Shown: positions 10,225-24,270 of the stretch, piece by piece
How positions within the stretch are numbered: position 1 is the first letter of the stretch
Layout: the number at the start of each line of letters is the position of its first letter
Notes under the pieces: generated by a model
Told to the model about the DNA's origin: nothing
What the model saw: only the letters and a program-made list of their open reading frames with translations
The model's database searches: none
Program-made: the position numbers and the translations under genes
Origin: Trichomonas vaginalis G3
Taxonomy: Eukaryota; Parabasalia; Trichomonadida; Trichomonadidae
Assembly (NCBI RefSeq): GCF_026262505.1
Contig: NC_067204.1
Span: 12,542,522-12,606,521 of the forward strand
Direction: 5' to 3'
DNA length: 64,000 nt

Positions 10225-13200
10225 CCTTGACTTGTTGTTGCATTTGTTGTTCTGCCTATTTGTTGTTGAAGTTGTTCTTGTAATACAATACTTTCACCAG
10301 TTTGCATCTTCAATTCGAAACTTCTGCCGTCATTGAACAAATACATAGGACATAAAAGTTTACCAGGAACAAAGTTTGCGTCAACTAAGGTTAAGTTAAT
10401 GTTGCTAGTGTTTGAAGTTTACTAAAGCTGAAAACTCTGCCATTCGAATGAACAATAGCCAAACCAGCAGAAGAATGTGTTGTTTTACGCAAGTATCTTT
10501 TGTCCATAGTATTTCTGTCGACATTCGAAATAACACTTGAACGCAAAGTTTAAACAATATATATAAATAGGTGTCTTAAAGTCAATGGACAGACAAACCT
10601 TGTATGACACCTTTTCCTGTTATAGGAAACTGTTGGTAGAAAAAACAGATATAAGTTTTGTTTATAGGCTCATATCGTTTATATAAACTCGGTCGGACAT
10701 ACCAACATAATGAAACCTGCTCTAAGTAGCAGCACATGTTACATCGTCCTTAAAGTATTTAAATAAGTCAACAAAACTTTGTGGTATATCTGAAGTAAGT
10801 ATCTAAGAGTATTTTTTACCATTCACAACAATAAAGTCTTCTGGTGTCAAAAGAGCAAAACAGGCTTTTTAGTCGTCATTGTGTTTAAGGTTAGTTTACA
10901 ATATCGTCCTTGAGGACTATTGAAGTTTGTTGTTATAGAATTATAATGACTCAGGGTTTTTAGTCGTAATAGTATAAACCACTATGTCTTCTGGCCATTT
11001 ATTAGAACAAATTTTAATGAAATGTTGTGGTCCGTCAAATATTTTTATAACTCTGGAAACTATATTTTAAGTTCAACGTCTCACCTCCTTTCATAACGTA
11101 TATCTTGTCAATGACATTATATGAACAACCACAGCAAGCAATGTCGGGTTCTTTTCTTTGATTTTTATATCGTTGCCTTGTCAAAAAGTTTCAATAGTTC
11201 TTTTCAAAAACTTCATGAGGTGCAATGACAATATGAGTTCACTTTACAGGGTTTTGTTCGACCCAAGCTAAACGATTATCTAAAGCTTGACAATCTTCTC
11301 CTGAGTTTTAAAGTTTGTCTTTAGTTGTTGGTAGTCATTTCGAATATCGCAACAAACTTAAGTCCTCTGCTAACTTCAGGATATGTTGGTTGTTCTTTTT
11401 ACAGGAACTATTGTTAATATCCATCTTCGTCCTTCGTATGGTTTCCCCACTTCAACATTATGTCTTTGACATGACAAACACTTTGGAACTGTTTTTGTTT
11501 GAGTTGGTGAATTTAACTTCACATCGCCACGCCATTAAACTTTTTGAAACACTTACGCTTCCTATTTTTCGGAAATGACAATTTATTAGAATAAAAAGAA
11601 GGACCGTATTTGAGTATCTCTCGAATTGGGAAGCAGAACAAAGTTTACACACCACAAACAATACAATACTTGACAAAAGTTCTTTACACAAACAATGGAA
11701 AATGTTATAGAATAGCAGTCTTTGCTGAACCAATATATTTCATAAGCAAAGAAAGTTGGTATAACTGAAATGGTGAAAGTTCTTACGTTGACAAAAAATA
11801 TAACAACAAAACTTACAGATATTTCTAAAGGTAAGTTTTATCTACAATTTTATGTCAAAACTGGCGTACTGTCAATAGTTTGACGGAGAGAGTCAGTTCA
11901 AGACAACTTCTGAACCTGCTGCCAAATCTGCTTCGATGGAAGCTGTTCGTTATGCCATATCTGAGGAGCCCAGCAGTTCCATCGAACGATCTTCAAAAGA
12001 GCTCTATCCGTGGAAAAGTGCTTATTGGTTTGTAAACTTCTTTGCCTTTTCAATTCATCTGGACTCGTCTTGGTCACCAGTAATTGTATTTGAACTGTAC
12101 CAACAGTTGAAATACCATCCATAAAGTCCTTCTAGTCAGCAAATAATGGAAATGCCAAGCCAAAGTATTGAACGGTCTCCTATTTGTCCATTGAGTTTTT
12201 TGACCTCTGATAGGGTCCATTACTTTCAACTATGCATAAGAACTTTGCGAAATTTCAGGGTTTAGATTTTTTGAAGTTGTTGTTAGTTTCTATAGCATCT
12301 AATGTAAGTTTGTTATGACACTCATATCCTTTCAACTGGATTAGAAATATTCTTCTCTTGGAATAATATTTGCCATCTATGTTCTTAGGATTATTAACTA
12401 CACAGGGTGTTGAGAAACAAGAATAGTCATTTAATAGTTCGTCCTGAACAGTACAACCATAGTATCTGCGATTGTTTCATTGCAGTTTGTTAAAAGGCAA
12501 TATCTGTTCTTGCACCTGGGTCAGCACTTTTGGTGTTGCCACTCACCTCGTCAAAGTCTTGACAGATATCTTGTGTATAGGGAACATAAGTGGGAACTGT
12601 CAATATATTTGGCAGCCTAAGCATTGAAATATCTGGGTCAACATATAGACTGCATAGTCTGCTTCTATTCTCTTGCATTCAAATTTTTCGCCAATGGGAA
12701 GGGCTCTGGGGGGGGGGGGTGCGGTGCGAGTGAGGTAGGGCCGGATAAGGTGGTGGGTGAACTACTGCGGTCCCAAGCTTCCAGCAGTCGATTGAAATGA
12801 ATAGTTTACTTCAGTGTTGAAGTTTGAGAAAACCAAAGTCTAAGTCAACTTTTGTACTTTTGCAAAAGTCGCGAAGAATTGATTTGCTCCTTACCAGTCT
12901 TCGTAAGATGTGAATGGGTCTGTGTTGGTGCAATGGACTAAGTTATTTTTGCTTGGAGTAAGTTGCGATAGAAATTTTCCTGCCCAGTGGCATAGATCCT
13001 TAAAAACCTGAAGATGAGGAAAGATGACCAAGGACTCTCTAAGTTTTCAGTTTTACTGTTGTGTCTGCTGCTGCAGTTTGTCCAGGAAAAGGTAACATAA
13101 AACTCCTGGAGTTAGGGTCAAGTTTCTTATTTTCTCAATAGTTGCATTTACTGGTCTTTTGTTCTCTAGCTTGGGTTGTACCTAGTTTCTCAAAGCGAAC

Positions 13201-14230
13201 CATTCATAGTTTTGCCATGTTTACTGTTTGAACTAATCAGAGTTAGAATATATCTTATATACCATTGAAACTTCTGGAGCCATATTGGTAATCCGACATA
13301 GAAATATCCATTTGCAACCTGTTCTGTCAGAACAACTTGGCAGAAGGTTTTTATTTCAATGTCTTGGTTCCACGTATAGAATGAGTTGTCATAAAAGGAA
13401 TTATTGAAACCTGTCGCAAGGCAAATATCTACTGTTGTTGAAGAACCTTCCCAACCTCACCTCGTTTCCATAAGGAACAGCAGTTGTATATTCGTAAGTA
13501 TCCAGGAACTATTTCTGACCTCTAATGGCATTGTCGCTATCTGTCTTCATACCATTCCGAAACATTTGCCGTTCATTGGCATCCAAAATGTTTGGCGTTA
13601 TAATTCTGAGCGGCGTACATTTCAATATGTGTAAAAAATATAGAATCAGTTGGATTTATATTGTCATATAGAACCCTCACGTGGCACAAGCTTTACTTTC
13701 TTCTGGACTGAGTTTTTAACTCTGCTCTTTTTCTTCATTGCACTACCTTTCACTAGATGAAGTTACGTTCTTCCTACCTTTCACTTTGTTCTACTCTTCT
13801 CTCTTCTTGTGGTGTCGCTTTTGGTACTCCCTTGCTTCAAGTTGTTGCATCTATTGCCTCATTGTTCCCCTATATGTTGTACAATTTCCCATGCCTTTCT
13901 TGCCTTGGGCTCTCTGGTCGCCCATCTCAGGTAACCTATATCCGTAGAAAAGATTTTGTCATAGTTTGTATTGAGTCCTTTGCTTATTGTTTGCATGACT
14001 CTTTTCCTGGAGTTTCCGGTTCAAGCTCTTTCAAACAGAGCTTGTCCATATGGATAAGCTCGTTTCCAAAATATTGTTTTTGTAGCCATCTGGTTTTCTT
14101 TCCATGATTACCAATAATATCTTTGTGACAATGGGAAAGCTTTTACAACTGTTTCAGTTCTTGCGTCATTTATTCCTGTAGTTCGGTTTTACTTTTTGTC
14201 AAGGAACATGTTTTTCAATATCCTAACATT
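10225..14230 (-). pseudogene. Unidentified minus-strand genes, possible capsid module, broken
   Basis: About 4 kb of minus-strand coding-like DNA between the helicase and the coiled-coil gene, repeated at about 35,105-39,205 and in part at 18,474-20,950. Readable ends include MYLFNDGRSFELKMQTGESI at the 3' end of one gene and a block reading TRWYYNVSVKRTQHILKL in the second copy. A major capsid protein would be expected somewhere in a Maverick and is not seen elsewhere in the window, so this is the best candidate by position and size. That is inference; I cannot show a jelly-roll fold from these broken copies. Confidence 0.3.
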
Positions 14231-17095
14231 TCATTTGGTCTGCCATTTGATGTTTTCTTAAATAATTCATTCCCCTCTCGATTCATGTCTGTCAAAGTCA
14301 GTTTTTATGAATTTTGCAAACTTTTCGCTTATGCAAGGTCCCATGTACGAATAGGTTCTCTTTCCTTCGTCTCCCTAACTTCTTTCATAAACTCTTACCC
14401 AAGATTAACCATCTTATGGTTTTGTGTAGATTCTTTGAGATAAATGTTCTAGAACGTCAGGTGTTATACTTTGTCCATCAGCCATGTTCATTTCATATGG
14501 TCCAAATAATCTGCATCTTCAATATCTTTCAATGGCATTAAAGCCGGCGCTTAAAAATACCCAGCTGATCTAACTGGTTCACCATTCACTTCCATTGCGT
14601 CTACATACTTCTGGAATGAGGTTGTAAGTTTATGAACCAACCTATCCGGATTATGTTTATGACCCCATTCTCATTGTATTCCATAGTCTGCAGAAACAAA
14701 GTAGGTTTGTTCCTACTGGTTAGGTTCTAGATGAACTTTAAACAATGTATTCATTTCTATACTGTATTTTTTTGAAATTAACCTTTTTATTTTCACCGAG
14801 ATTCAATCCAAGATTTGAACGTTAGTATGGTCGAAGTAAAAAGGATTGTTGTATTTCTGCGTAATTCTTCTCAGTACTTCTCCATTTTATGCTGAATATT
14901 TTTCGATCTGATGTTGGACGTCTTTTTTCTATGTCGGCGAAAATTTTTTCGATATTTCTTCTACTATGTCAGCCGAATTTTTCTTAGACCTGGAAGATCC
15001 AATCTCACTCTAACTGTTGAGGGCAAGATTTTTCGGCTGGTTCCCAAATATTCATTCTAGTTCTGTGAGTTAGTTTTCCAAAGGAGGGACTTGTTCGTTT
15101 CCTTCAGGCTCTTCGTAGCTGTTTGGTGCCTGAACTATTTTTCCCATGACTGGTGTATCTGAACTTGCTTCCTGTGGAGTTTCTATGTACCTCATCTCTG
15201 GCATTTCATCTATCATTCCGACGACCTGTTTTTAAAAGTTCCTATTCTAGTCATCGGACCATAAACCTTCTTCTTCTTCGTTCCGTCTCTATGTTCTTAC
15301 AGCGTTTCCATGAAAGTAAGCGGTGAATTTCATTTAGCTGCTTACACCAAATATCTCGGAGTAAATTCACGTCATGTCATTTGGATGATATGCTATTAAA
15401 TCATATCCCTTAGCGAGCTTGTATTTTTTCCAAGGTTGAATTAATACCATTTGGTGCTGACCATAAAGCTAAATAGGTTCGGTCAGTATTTTCCTTCCTT
15501 GAGAACTTTCTAATAGCTTCTTAATATCTGTCACTAAAGTCAGAGTATCTGGGTAACCATAAGTCTATCTTCTAAGCATTTTTAAGAATCTTGTTTCCTT
15601 GTCTCTATTCTTTTACTGTCCCTTGCTTCTGTTTGTGGTTGTTGTTTGTGCAGGAATTTTGAAACGTGTTGTTGCTTGTGCTGGGATTTGCTGTTGGTAG
15701 GTGCAGTTTAACGTTGGTGCTTGGTTGTTGTTGTGGTGCTGGTTTTGACTGTGGTTTGTTGTGTTGTGTTGGTTTGGTGGACATTGCCTGTGTCTGTGTC
15801 CATGTGACGATGTAAATGTTTTAGGTAGTCCTGGTGCAGGTGCTTTCTCTTGGAGGGTTTTGGTTGTATATAAGTCAAGTTAATACCTACCAGCGGCACA
15901 TATGTTCCATCTGCAGCATATGCCTACCTGACTTTTCGTTTTTAAGAAAGCATTACTAGGTCTGTTTTGGTCGTGTTGTAGACTCTTTTTCTTGACTTTC
16001 CACAAACACGTGCTCTAACGGGCGTCATAGCACTTTGAATCTGCTGTTCGGTTGCTGCATCTGTTATTTTACGTCATATTTTGTCTTACTTCTTTAAACT
16101 CGTTGTCAAACCTTCAGACTTCAGTTTCTTTCCAGATGAAGAAGTCGTTCACTAGAGTGTGCTAACCTTACTTATGAAGAGCTTCGACAGCAGTTCTTAA
16201 AGTCAGCATTCATTAAAGCTTCATTTGAATGTCTATTCATCCGCTTGCGTATTTTTGTCCTTATTGGACCCTATAGTTGGGCTGCTTTGCGTTGGCTTTG
16301 GGAACTAACCAGTCGATTATTAGCTTTTATATATCTGCGCTTTTCATTTGCCTTTTGCATGGCTTGCGTCGTTTATTTTTACTTTCTTTGTGCTAAGTTT
16401 TCAATACTGTACGGTTTGGTTTTCAATGTAAAGTTTTTCCTGCCTTTACATTTGCTCAACTTCTTTTTTATACTCATCGCCCTATCCGATATACATGTCT
16501 TCAGCTTTTTTTTTTATCTCTTTCATCTTCCAGTACTTTATTTGCAGTAGTATGGGTTTTTCAAGATTGTTCACATCTTGTTCATTTTTGCTACTATCGC
16601 TTGCTTTTCTGTACACTTTTTTCGCATTATTCCTCTTGTACTAGTTCATTTTCAGTTTTTTCCTTTTCTTTCCTTTTTCTACTTTTTCATTTGAGTTTCT
16701 TTGTGTGTCTGTCATATTCTAGTTTTTTTCGTTGTTCACTTATTTGCTTTATGTATGTCTACTGTTTGACTTTTGAACATCTGATATTTCGATTTTTTGA
16801 AGTGAACTCAAATTCCAAATCTTGACTTGAGGGTTAAAGCTGTTCCGTCCTGCAGCATCCACTCATAGCCTGCCATTTTTGTCTAAAGTGCCGCTCTTAA
16901 ACCTCCACTCTGTGCACCAAAAACTTCGGTTTAAAAAGCATAGATTGCTTGATTTGTTGCAAACATAGTGGGCGTCATTTCAGCATTGTTGTGCAACTGT
17001 TTGTTGTTAGGTGTGTCAGTCTTTTACTATTGGATGTTTCAAGCTCTCTCCTCCTTACGTATATTTCTTACGTAGCTTAACGTGGCATTTTTAAG
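14230..17095 (-). pseudogene. Coiled-coil protein gene, inverted copy, broken
   Basis: Reverse-oriented copy of 2,850-5,500, starting at about 17,092 just inside the right terminal repeat. It follows the left copy to about 14,370, then continues into different sequence whose last part (about 14,230-14,350) matches the 3' end of the KilA-N/GIY-YIG gene at 39,206-39,310. The 3' ends of the two copies therefore differ. Broken in many places. Confidence 0.6.
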
Positions 17096-17126
17096 TGAAG
17101 TTAAAAGCGTTTATACAAACATCTTC

Positions 17127-17192
17127 GGGGCTAGAGTGTGGTCGCAACCGTTGCCTGGTAACGTCCCCACTCACCTTTTTTTTTTTTTTTTT
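17127..17192 (-). repeat. Terminal inverted repeat, right end of first module
   Basis: Starts GGGGCTAGAG and ends in a long run of T up to 17,192, the mirror image of 2,757-2,808. The hairpin arms are less regular here than at 2,777 and 51,755. Immediately outside it the sequence reads GATGGGTTGGCGTC, the inverted form of the left flank at 2,742-2,756, so both sides of this module have the same half of the target gene. Confidence 0.7.
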
Positions 17193-18373
17193 GTTGATGG
17201 GTTGGCGTCAAGACTGATAGCAGCAGGCGGTTATGTTAAAGTAAGAAAAAAATATTTTTATCATTGTTATAAAAATGCCCCCCATATAGAATGGATGAAG
17301 TCCTGCTAGAATAAAGCAGAGTTACAAAAGATATGGTGGAGAGTTTCGATTAGTTTTAATTAGGAAGGGAAGACCCATAAAAGTCTATGACAAATTGTCT
17401 GTCTTCGCTACGAAATGGAATTTGGAAAACAAGCACGTGCCAATTATCCAAACAGACTAGAGAGGTTAGAAGAAGAACGTCTTATGGACATGCCTCTTGA
17501 TGTTTAGTGAACCTCAAGCTTGAAGGACACGACGGCTTTGCCAGATTCTACTGGAAACATGACGAACAATTGCATCCTTGAGAAGGAAAAAGGAAAAGGT
17601 GAAGACGCCATGCTCCATGGAAAGAACAAGATATGCATATGAGAAAGTTACGTGAAGTTAGAGTCAAATTCTATCTGGTCGAACCTTTACAGTAACTTTG
17701 ACGAAGGAAAGAAACAAAGAGCTTCATGGGAGTACTTGCTGCATACAAGACGGAAATAAGAAAGGACACAATCTCAGATTGACCATAACAGATTTGGATT
17801 GGTCACAATTTACTATGCACATGGCAATGTACAAACACACAGCAAACTTCTTGACGCTTTCAAGACTACAAAGAGAGAACAAATGGTTGACTCTCCGACT
17901 CAGACATTTTTGAATGCAATTGAAGGAATTGCAAGTGTCAAGTTCGAATCGGTACCAACCTAACCCTCAAGCAGTCAGACAACATGCTGGATACTCCCGT
18001 TTCATAAATAAGTCTGACATTGACTTGACAAGGTATGGAATTTACAATTCAATTGAAACAATTGTCAAGAACCTTGCTATTCTTACATGTTCTAGGAACT
18101 CTGGTCTTGTTACAGATGAAGATGAGTATCTTGAGTCCATGTTGTGAAGACAAGGTACATTCTCAGAGGTCAATTGGCCAAAAATTGCACCGTTTGGCAA
18201 ATGTCAATATCCGAGTCACATACCTACAGCTAAAGGTTCTTCACATGACGACTATGTTGTTGACAAAGACTTACCATGGTTGAAGATTTGTAATTCCACA
18301 ACCACTTCATGTTGAACGAAATCTACAAACCCATTCTTTGGTAAAGTAAGTGCAATCGATTGTCAGAGCTGTA
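17193..18373 (+). mobile_element. Maverick fragment, inverted, up to the sequence gap
   Basis: Inverted relative to 1-2,756. Carries the 3' end of the charged-protein gene and then the start of the polymerase region (from about 17,275) on the plus strand, ending at the N gap. Broken throughout. Confidence 0.7.
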
Positions 18374-18473
18374 NNNNNNNNNNNNNNNNNNNNNNNNNNN
18401 NNNNNNNNNNNNNNNNNNNNNNNNNNNNNNNNNNNNNNNNNNNNNNNNNNNNNNNNNNNNNNNNNNNNNNNNN
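18374..18473. other. Assembly gap of 100 N
   Basis: Exactly 100 N, a conventional size for a gap of unknown length. The sequence to the right (18,474 onward) repeats what lies to the left from about 11,885, which suggests overlapping contigs that were not merged. Confidence 0.98.
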
Positions 18474-21400
18474 ATATTTGACGGAGAGAGCTCGCTTCAA
18501 GACTAACTACTGACCTGCTGCCAAAATCTTGCTCTCCGATGGTAATCTGTCTGTTATGCCAATCTGAGGCAGCCCCAGCCACGCGTTTCAATCGAACGAA
18601 TCTTTCAATCATGAAGAGCATCTTCCGTGAATGAAGAGTGCTATTGGGTATTTGTAAACTTCTGTTGCTTCTCATTCATGCTGACACGTCTCCTGTCACA
18701 GTATATATTGTTATTGTGACCGAGTCTTGATTCTCACAGGTTGAAATACCCACCCATTGAAAATGTCTCTTCTGAGTGCAGCACAATGGAATGCCCAAGC
18801 CAAAAAGTTTTGAACGGCTCTCTATTCTCGTATATCTGAAGTTTTTTTGACTTCCTCGCATGGGTCCATACTTTCACATATGGCATAATAGAACTTTGCA
18901 TTTCAGCGGTTAATGGTTGTTGAAGTATCGTTGTTTAAAGTTTTCATAGCATCTAATGATCAAAGTTGTATATCATCATATCTTCAACTGTAGAATATTC
19001 TTCTCTTGGAATATTTGCCATTCTATGTTTATATGATATTTAATACCGGCTGCGTCTGTAGAAACAAGAATAGTCACTTTATAGGTTCGTCTTTTCTGAC
19101 AGACAAACTGCGTATTCACTGCTGTTGTCCATCACGTTAAAGCAATATATCTTGTTCTTGCACCTGGGTCAGCACTTGGTTTCCAAACTTCACCTGCATA
19201 GTCTTTCTGACACGATTATCTTGGTGTATAGGGAACATAAGGTTGAACTGCAAATATATTTTGGCGCTAGCTTTGAAATATCTGGGTCCAACAATAATAG
19301 ACTGCCAAGTCTGCTTTCATATTTTCTCTTGCATTTCAAATTTTTTCGCATTGTCAATATACCTGGTCGTCCAAGCATGGTAGCCAGTTCAGAGCATTGA
19401 AATATATTACTTTCAGTGTTGAAAGTTTGAGAGAGAAACCAATGTCTAAGTCAACCTTTGTCTCTGCAAAAGTCGGCGAATGACGTTTGGATTGCTCCCT
19501 TTACGTCTCGTAAGAGTGAATGGGATCTTGTCGTTGGTGCAATGACTAAGTATTATTTGCTTGGAGTCAGTTTCGATAGAAATTTTTCCCTGCCCGAGTT
19601 TGCAAGTATCTTAAAAAACCTAACAGATGAGGGACAAGATGACAACAGGAACTCTCAAGTTCGTTTTACTTTTGGTTACTGCTGCTGCAGTTTTCCAGAA
19701 AGCGTTCAACATAAAACTCTGGAACGTTCGGGTCAAGTACTTCTTCTATTTCTCAATAGTTGCATTACTGGTCTGTTTGCTTCTCTAGCTTGTGGTAGGT
19801 GTTACTGAGTGTTCTCAAAGCGAACCATTCATAGTTTGCCCATGTACTGTTTGAACTAGTCAGAGTTAAGAATTATATCTGTAGTATCCCATGAAAACTT
19901 CTGGAGCACATATTGGTATCCGAACATAGAAAATTCCTAATCTTCGCAACCTTTCTTGTCAAGACACTCTGGGCATGAAGGTGTTTTATCTTCAACTGTC
20001 TTCTGTTCCCACGTATAAGAATGAGTTGTCAACTGAAATTATATGAACCTGATCGCAAGCAAATGTTATTCTTACTGTTGGTTGAAGAACCTTCTCATAA
20101 CTCACCTTACGTTTCCACAAGAAACAGCAGTTGTATAATTCGCTAAGTTCCAGGAACTTATTTCTGGACCTTCTAATAGGCATTGTTGCCTTCGTCTTAC
20201 CATTCGGAAACATTTCCGTTTCATTCTGGCATCAAAACTGTCTGGCGTTCTATTTCTGATCGGCGTTACGATTTAATATGTGTTAATAACCACTAGAATG
20301 GAGAATAGTTGGATTTCTATGTTCATAATAGAACCCACGATGGACCAAGCTCTCTACTTTTCTTTCCTGGACTGCAGTTTTATTAACTGTCTATATTATA
20401 CTTTCATCTGCCAACTACTTTTCACTAATGAAGTTATTTCTTCTACTACTCTTCACTTGTCTCTACCTTCTCTTCTTTCTTTGGTGTCGCTTTGGTAACT
20501 TGCCTTTCTGCTTCAAGTTGTTGCATGTCTTTGTCCTCTGTTCACCTAGTATGTGTGTAAATTCCATGTCCTTTTTGCCTATGGCTCTTGGTCGCCATCT
20601 CACTGGTAGACCAATATCCTTAGAAGTTTTGTCATAGTTTGTATTTGATGTCTTCGCTTAATTGTATTGGCATGACTGCTTTCCTGAAGTTTCCGGCTTC
20701 AAGCTCTTCAAACGAGCTTCTGTCCATATGGGAATAAGTCGTTTTTCCAAATATTGTTTTTGTAGCCATTCTGGTTCTCCTTTCCATGTTACAAACATAC
20801 TATCTCTTTGTGGGAATGGGAAAGCTTTTACCCAATGTTTCAGTCCTTGCAGTGCTTATTTCTGTAGTAGTTGTTTTCGGGCGATCTTTTGTCAAGGAAC
20901 ATGTTTTTCAATTCACTAAACATCATTTGGTTTAGATGTCCTTTGGTTTTTCTTAAATATTCATCCCGTGTTCTCGGGTTCATGTGTCGCATGTAGCAAA
21001 GTAAGTCTTGCTATGACATTTTGATGAAACTTTCGTTTGCTAAAGGTCAATGTACAATAGGTTCTACTTCCTTCTGCTCGCCTAACGTTTCTTTTCTTAA
21101 ACTCTTCACCAAATATACCATATCTTATGAGTTCTGTGGTAGTATCTTTGAGATCAAGAGTGTTCGATAGAACTCAGGTGTTATATTTCGGACCTGTTTC
21201 AGGTCGCCTATGGTTCATTATATCGTCCAAAATATCTGCATCTTTCATAGTTCTTGATTTCAATGGACGTTAAAGCCGTCGCTGAGAACATACCATGCTA
21301 TCCTGGTTCACCATTCACTTTCCATTGCGTTCTACGAATCTTTCTTGGAGATTGAGGTTAGTAGAAGTTTATGAACCACCTATCCGGATTTGCTTTGATG

Positions 21401-24191
21401 GACCCCAGTTCTCATCTGAAGTTCCATTAGTCTGCAGAATCAAGAAGTAGGACTTTGTTTGCGCAACTTTTGAGTTTAGAGTTCTGAATGAACTATTAAA
21501 CAATGTTTCATTGTCTATATGTTTTGTTGAACTTTAAACCGTTTTATTCACGAGCTTCATCCAGCAGAAGTACTTTGAGCCTTGCATATAGTGTACGAGT
21601 TATAAAGGTGTTCGTGTATTTTGGCGCTACATTCTATTCTCTCTCCAGTACTAATCCATTCTATGCCTGAATTATTGTTGATCTGGGTGTTGCCAGCCGG
21701 GAGTCTTTTGTAAGATCGGTCAATTCACACTTTTCGATCATTCTTTCTACACGTATGGTCAGCGAATCTTTTCTTAGACTCTTGAAAGATTCCATATTCA
21801 CGCATCTATACTTTCGTTGAGCGGCTCCCAACCGACTTTCCGGCTGGCTGTTCCCCTATTTCATCTGTAGTTGCTGTGAAGTTGAGTTTCCATAAGGAGG
21901 GCTTGGTCTCGTTTCGCATCTTCGGGCTGTTTGCTAGCTGTTGTGCTACTTGAACTTATGTCGTTCCATGTCTGTCTGTACTTCTGAACTTACTTCCTCT
22001 GGAGTTCTTGTACCTCATCTGGCATGGGCATTTCATATATTCCGAGACCGTTTTTTAACGTTTCCCTATCCTAAGTCGATCCGGACTCATTAAACCTCTT
22101 TCTTCTTAATCCGTTCGCTTCTCTATTTTCTCTACGCGTTTCATGAAGAGAGTTGACATTGTCGAGTTATCTAGCTCTGACACCAATATTCTCGGAAGTA
22201 AATGTCAGGGTTCATGTCATTTGTGTGAATGACCATATCGCTATTAACATCACTAATGCCCTTAGCCCCTCCGAGCGTGTTGTAGTTTATTCCAGGTCTT
22301 CGCATCGTCTACTTATATCCCATTGGGTGGCGAGACTAAAGCGCGCTAAATTACGTTTCGGCCCGTCTAGTATTCTCCGTTCCTTAACTTTTCTGAATAG
22401 CTTACCTTTTTCGATATTCTGTCACTAAAGCTCAATCAGTAGCTGTGGTTAACCAATAGTCTTCCTGATTAAACCACTTTTTAAGAAAATCTTGGTTCCT
22501 TGTTCATTCTACTTCTTTTATGTCCTTGCTCTGGTGTGGTTGTTGGCATCTGTGCAGGATTTTGACTTTGTTGTTGCTGTGACTGCGTGTGTCGGTGGTT
22601 GTTGTGTGCGTTGTTGCTGCTGTGTGCTGGCTGGTTGGTGTGGTTGGTTGTTTTGGCTGTTGGCGTATTTTGGTGACAGTGCCTGTGTCCAGTTACTGTG
22701 TGTAGCCTGTGACGACCTGTATACAATGGGTTTTAGGTAAGTCCTGGTGCAGGGTGCTTTCTCTTGCGAGTGGGTTGAGTCGTGTATGATTAAGTTCCAC
22801 CCGCACGAGTATTATAACTCTCCACCAGCTGGCACATTATGGTATCCTTATCTGCTAGATCATCAGTTTGTCCTACCTGATTGTTCGTTTTAAGGACAAG
22901 CATTCTTACATAGGTCTGTTTGGAGTTGTTTGTAAACTTCTTTTTCTCTGATTTCCACAACAGTTGCTCTAACGCGGTCATAGCTCTTACTCTTGAAACT
23001 GTCCTGTCTTCGTTGGGCATGCATCTCGTTTGATTTGTCGTCAATTATCGTTTGTGGCGCTACTTCTCTTTAACTCGTTGTCGTAAACCTTCAGACTTCA
23101 GTTTCTTTCTCAGATGAAGAAGTCCGTCAACTTGTTTCACCCTTACTATTGAAGAGCTTCGAAGGCGTTCTTAAAGTCGCATCATTAAAGCTTCATTTGG
23201 AACGTTTCTTCATCCGCTCTGTATTCTTTGTCCTTATTGACACCTATAAGTTGGGCATTGCTTTGGCGGTTGGTTTGGGGCATCTAACCAGTCATTTATT
23301 AAGACTTTCTATATATTCTGCGCTTTCATTGCCTTTGCATGGCTGCCGTCGTCATTTCTTACTTTCTTGTGCTAGTTTTCACTACTGGTACGGTTGGTTT
23401 TGCAACCTGTTAAAAGTTTTTCTGCACTTTCACCATTTTGCTTCAACTTGTCTTTTCTATACTCCCATCGCTACCATATATGGCTTTCAGGGCTTTTTGA
23501 TTTATCTTCTTCAGTCTTTCAGTATCTTGTATATGAGTGTATATGGTTTTTCAACATTATTACAACATTGCTTGTTCGTATTTTTGCTACTTTCTCGCTG
23601 CTTTTTTTCTGACGACTTTTTTCGCATATTCCTTCCTTACTATAGTTCTTTTCAGGTTGAGTTCTTCTTTCTTCTTTTTCTCTACGTATTACTCATTGAG
23701 TTTCTTTGTGTGTCTGTCCATATCTAGTTTCTTTTCGTTTTCATTATTGCTCTGTTATGTCTTATGTTCGACTTTTTGACCTGATATTTGATTTTTTGAC
23801 TGTGAACGCAATTCATTGACTTAGTTTAGCATGTTCCGTCTGCAGCTCCACCTCAGCGCTGCCACTTTTTTGCTAAACAAAGTGCCGCTCGTTAAACCTC
23901 CACTCCCGTGCACAAAAACTCTGGTTTAAAAGCATTAGGATTGCTTGACATTGTTGCCAACATAGTGGAGGATTCATTTAAGCATTTGTTGTTGCAACTT
24001 GGTGTCTTCGGCTGTCAGTTTTACATATTGAGTTCTCCATTAGCTCCTCTTACCTCTTACGTATATCTTCGTACTTACGTTGGCATTTAAGTGAAGTTAA
24101 AAAGCGATGGGATTTTATACTAACATCTTTCGGGGCCTAAGAGGGGCCGCAACGCGCCTGGAAGCCTCCACTACCTTTTGTTTTTTATTTT
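18474..24191. mobile_element. Maverick module, partial second copy of the right part
   Basis: Collinear and in the same direction as about 11,885-17,192: the unidentified minus-strand genes, then the coiled-coil gene (minus strand, about 24,100 down to 20,950), then the terminal repeat. Differences from the first copy are mostly small and scattered. Broken in very many places. It may be a separate copy, a second haplotype or the same DNA sequenced twice. Confidence 0.7.
24132..24191 (-). repeat. Terminal inverted repeat, right end, in second partial copy
   Basis: Reads GGGGCCTAAG, then the hairpin region, CTACC and a T-rich run to 24,191. The flank just outside is TATGGTTGGCGTC, the same as at the right end of the first module. 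The end sequence, though less regular, is recognisably that of 2,757-2,808 inverted. Confidence 0.7.
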
Positions 24192-24270
24192 GCTATGGTT
24201 GGCGTCAAAGACTATATGCAGCGGCGGTTATGGTAAAGTAAAGGAAAAAAAAATTTTTTATTTTATAAAA

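Larger units (their letters stand above)
2757..17192. mobile_element. Maverick-type module bounded by two terminal repeats, first copy
   Basis: Bounded at left by the A-run and hairpin end and at right by an inverted version of it (17,127-17,192). Parts: basic coiled-coil protein (+), KilA-N protein (+), packaging ATPase (-), two unknown proteins, D5-like helicase (-), a long unidentified minus-strand stretch, and an inverted copy of the coiled-coil gene. The first and last 2.7 kb are inverted copies of one another, and that symmetry continues into the flanking DNA on both sides. This is unlike ordinary terminal repeats and may be a rearrangement or assembly effect. It is broken in very many places. 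Related segments lie at 18,474-24,191 and 30,740-39,205. Confidence 0.65.
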
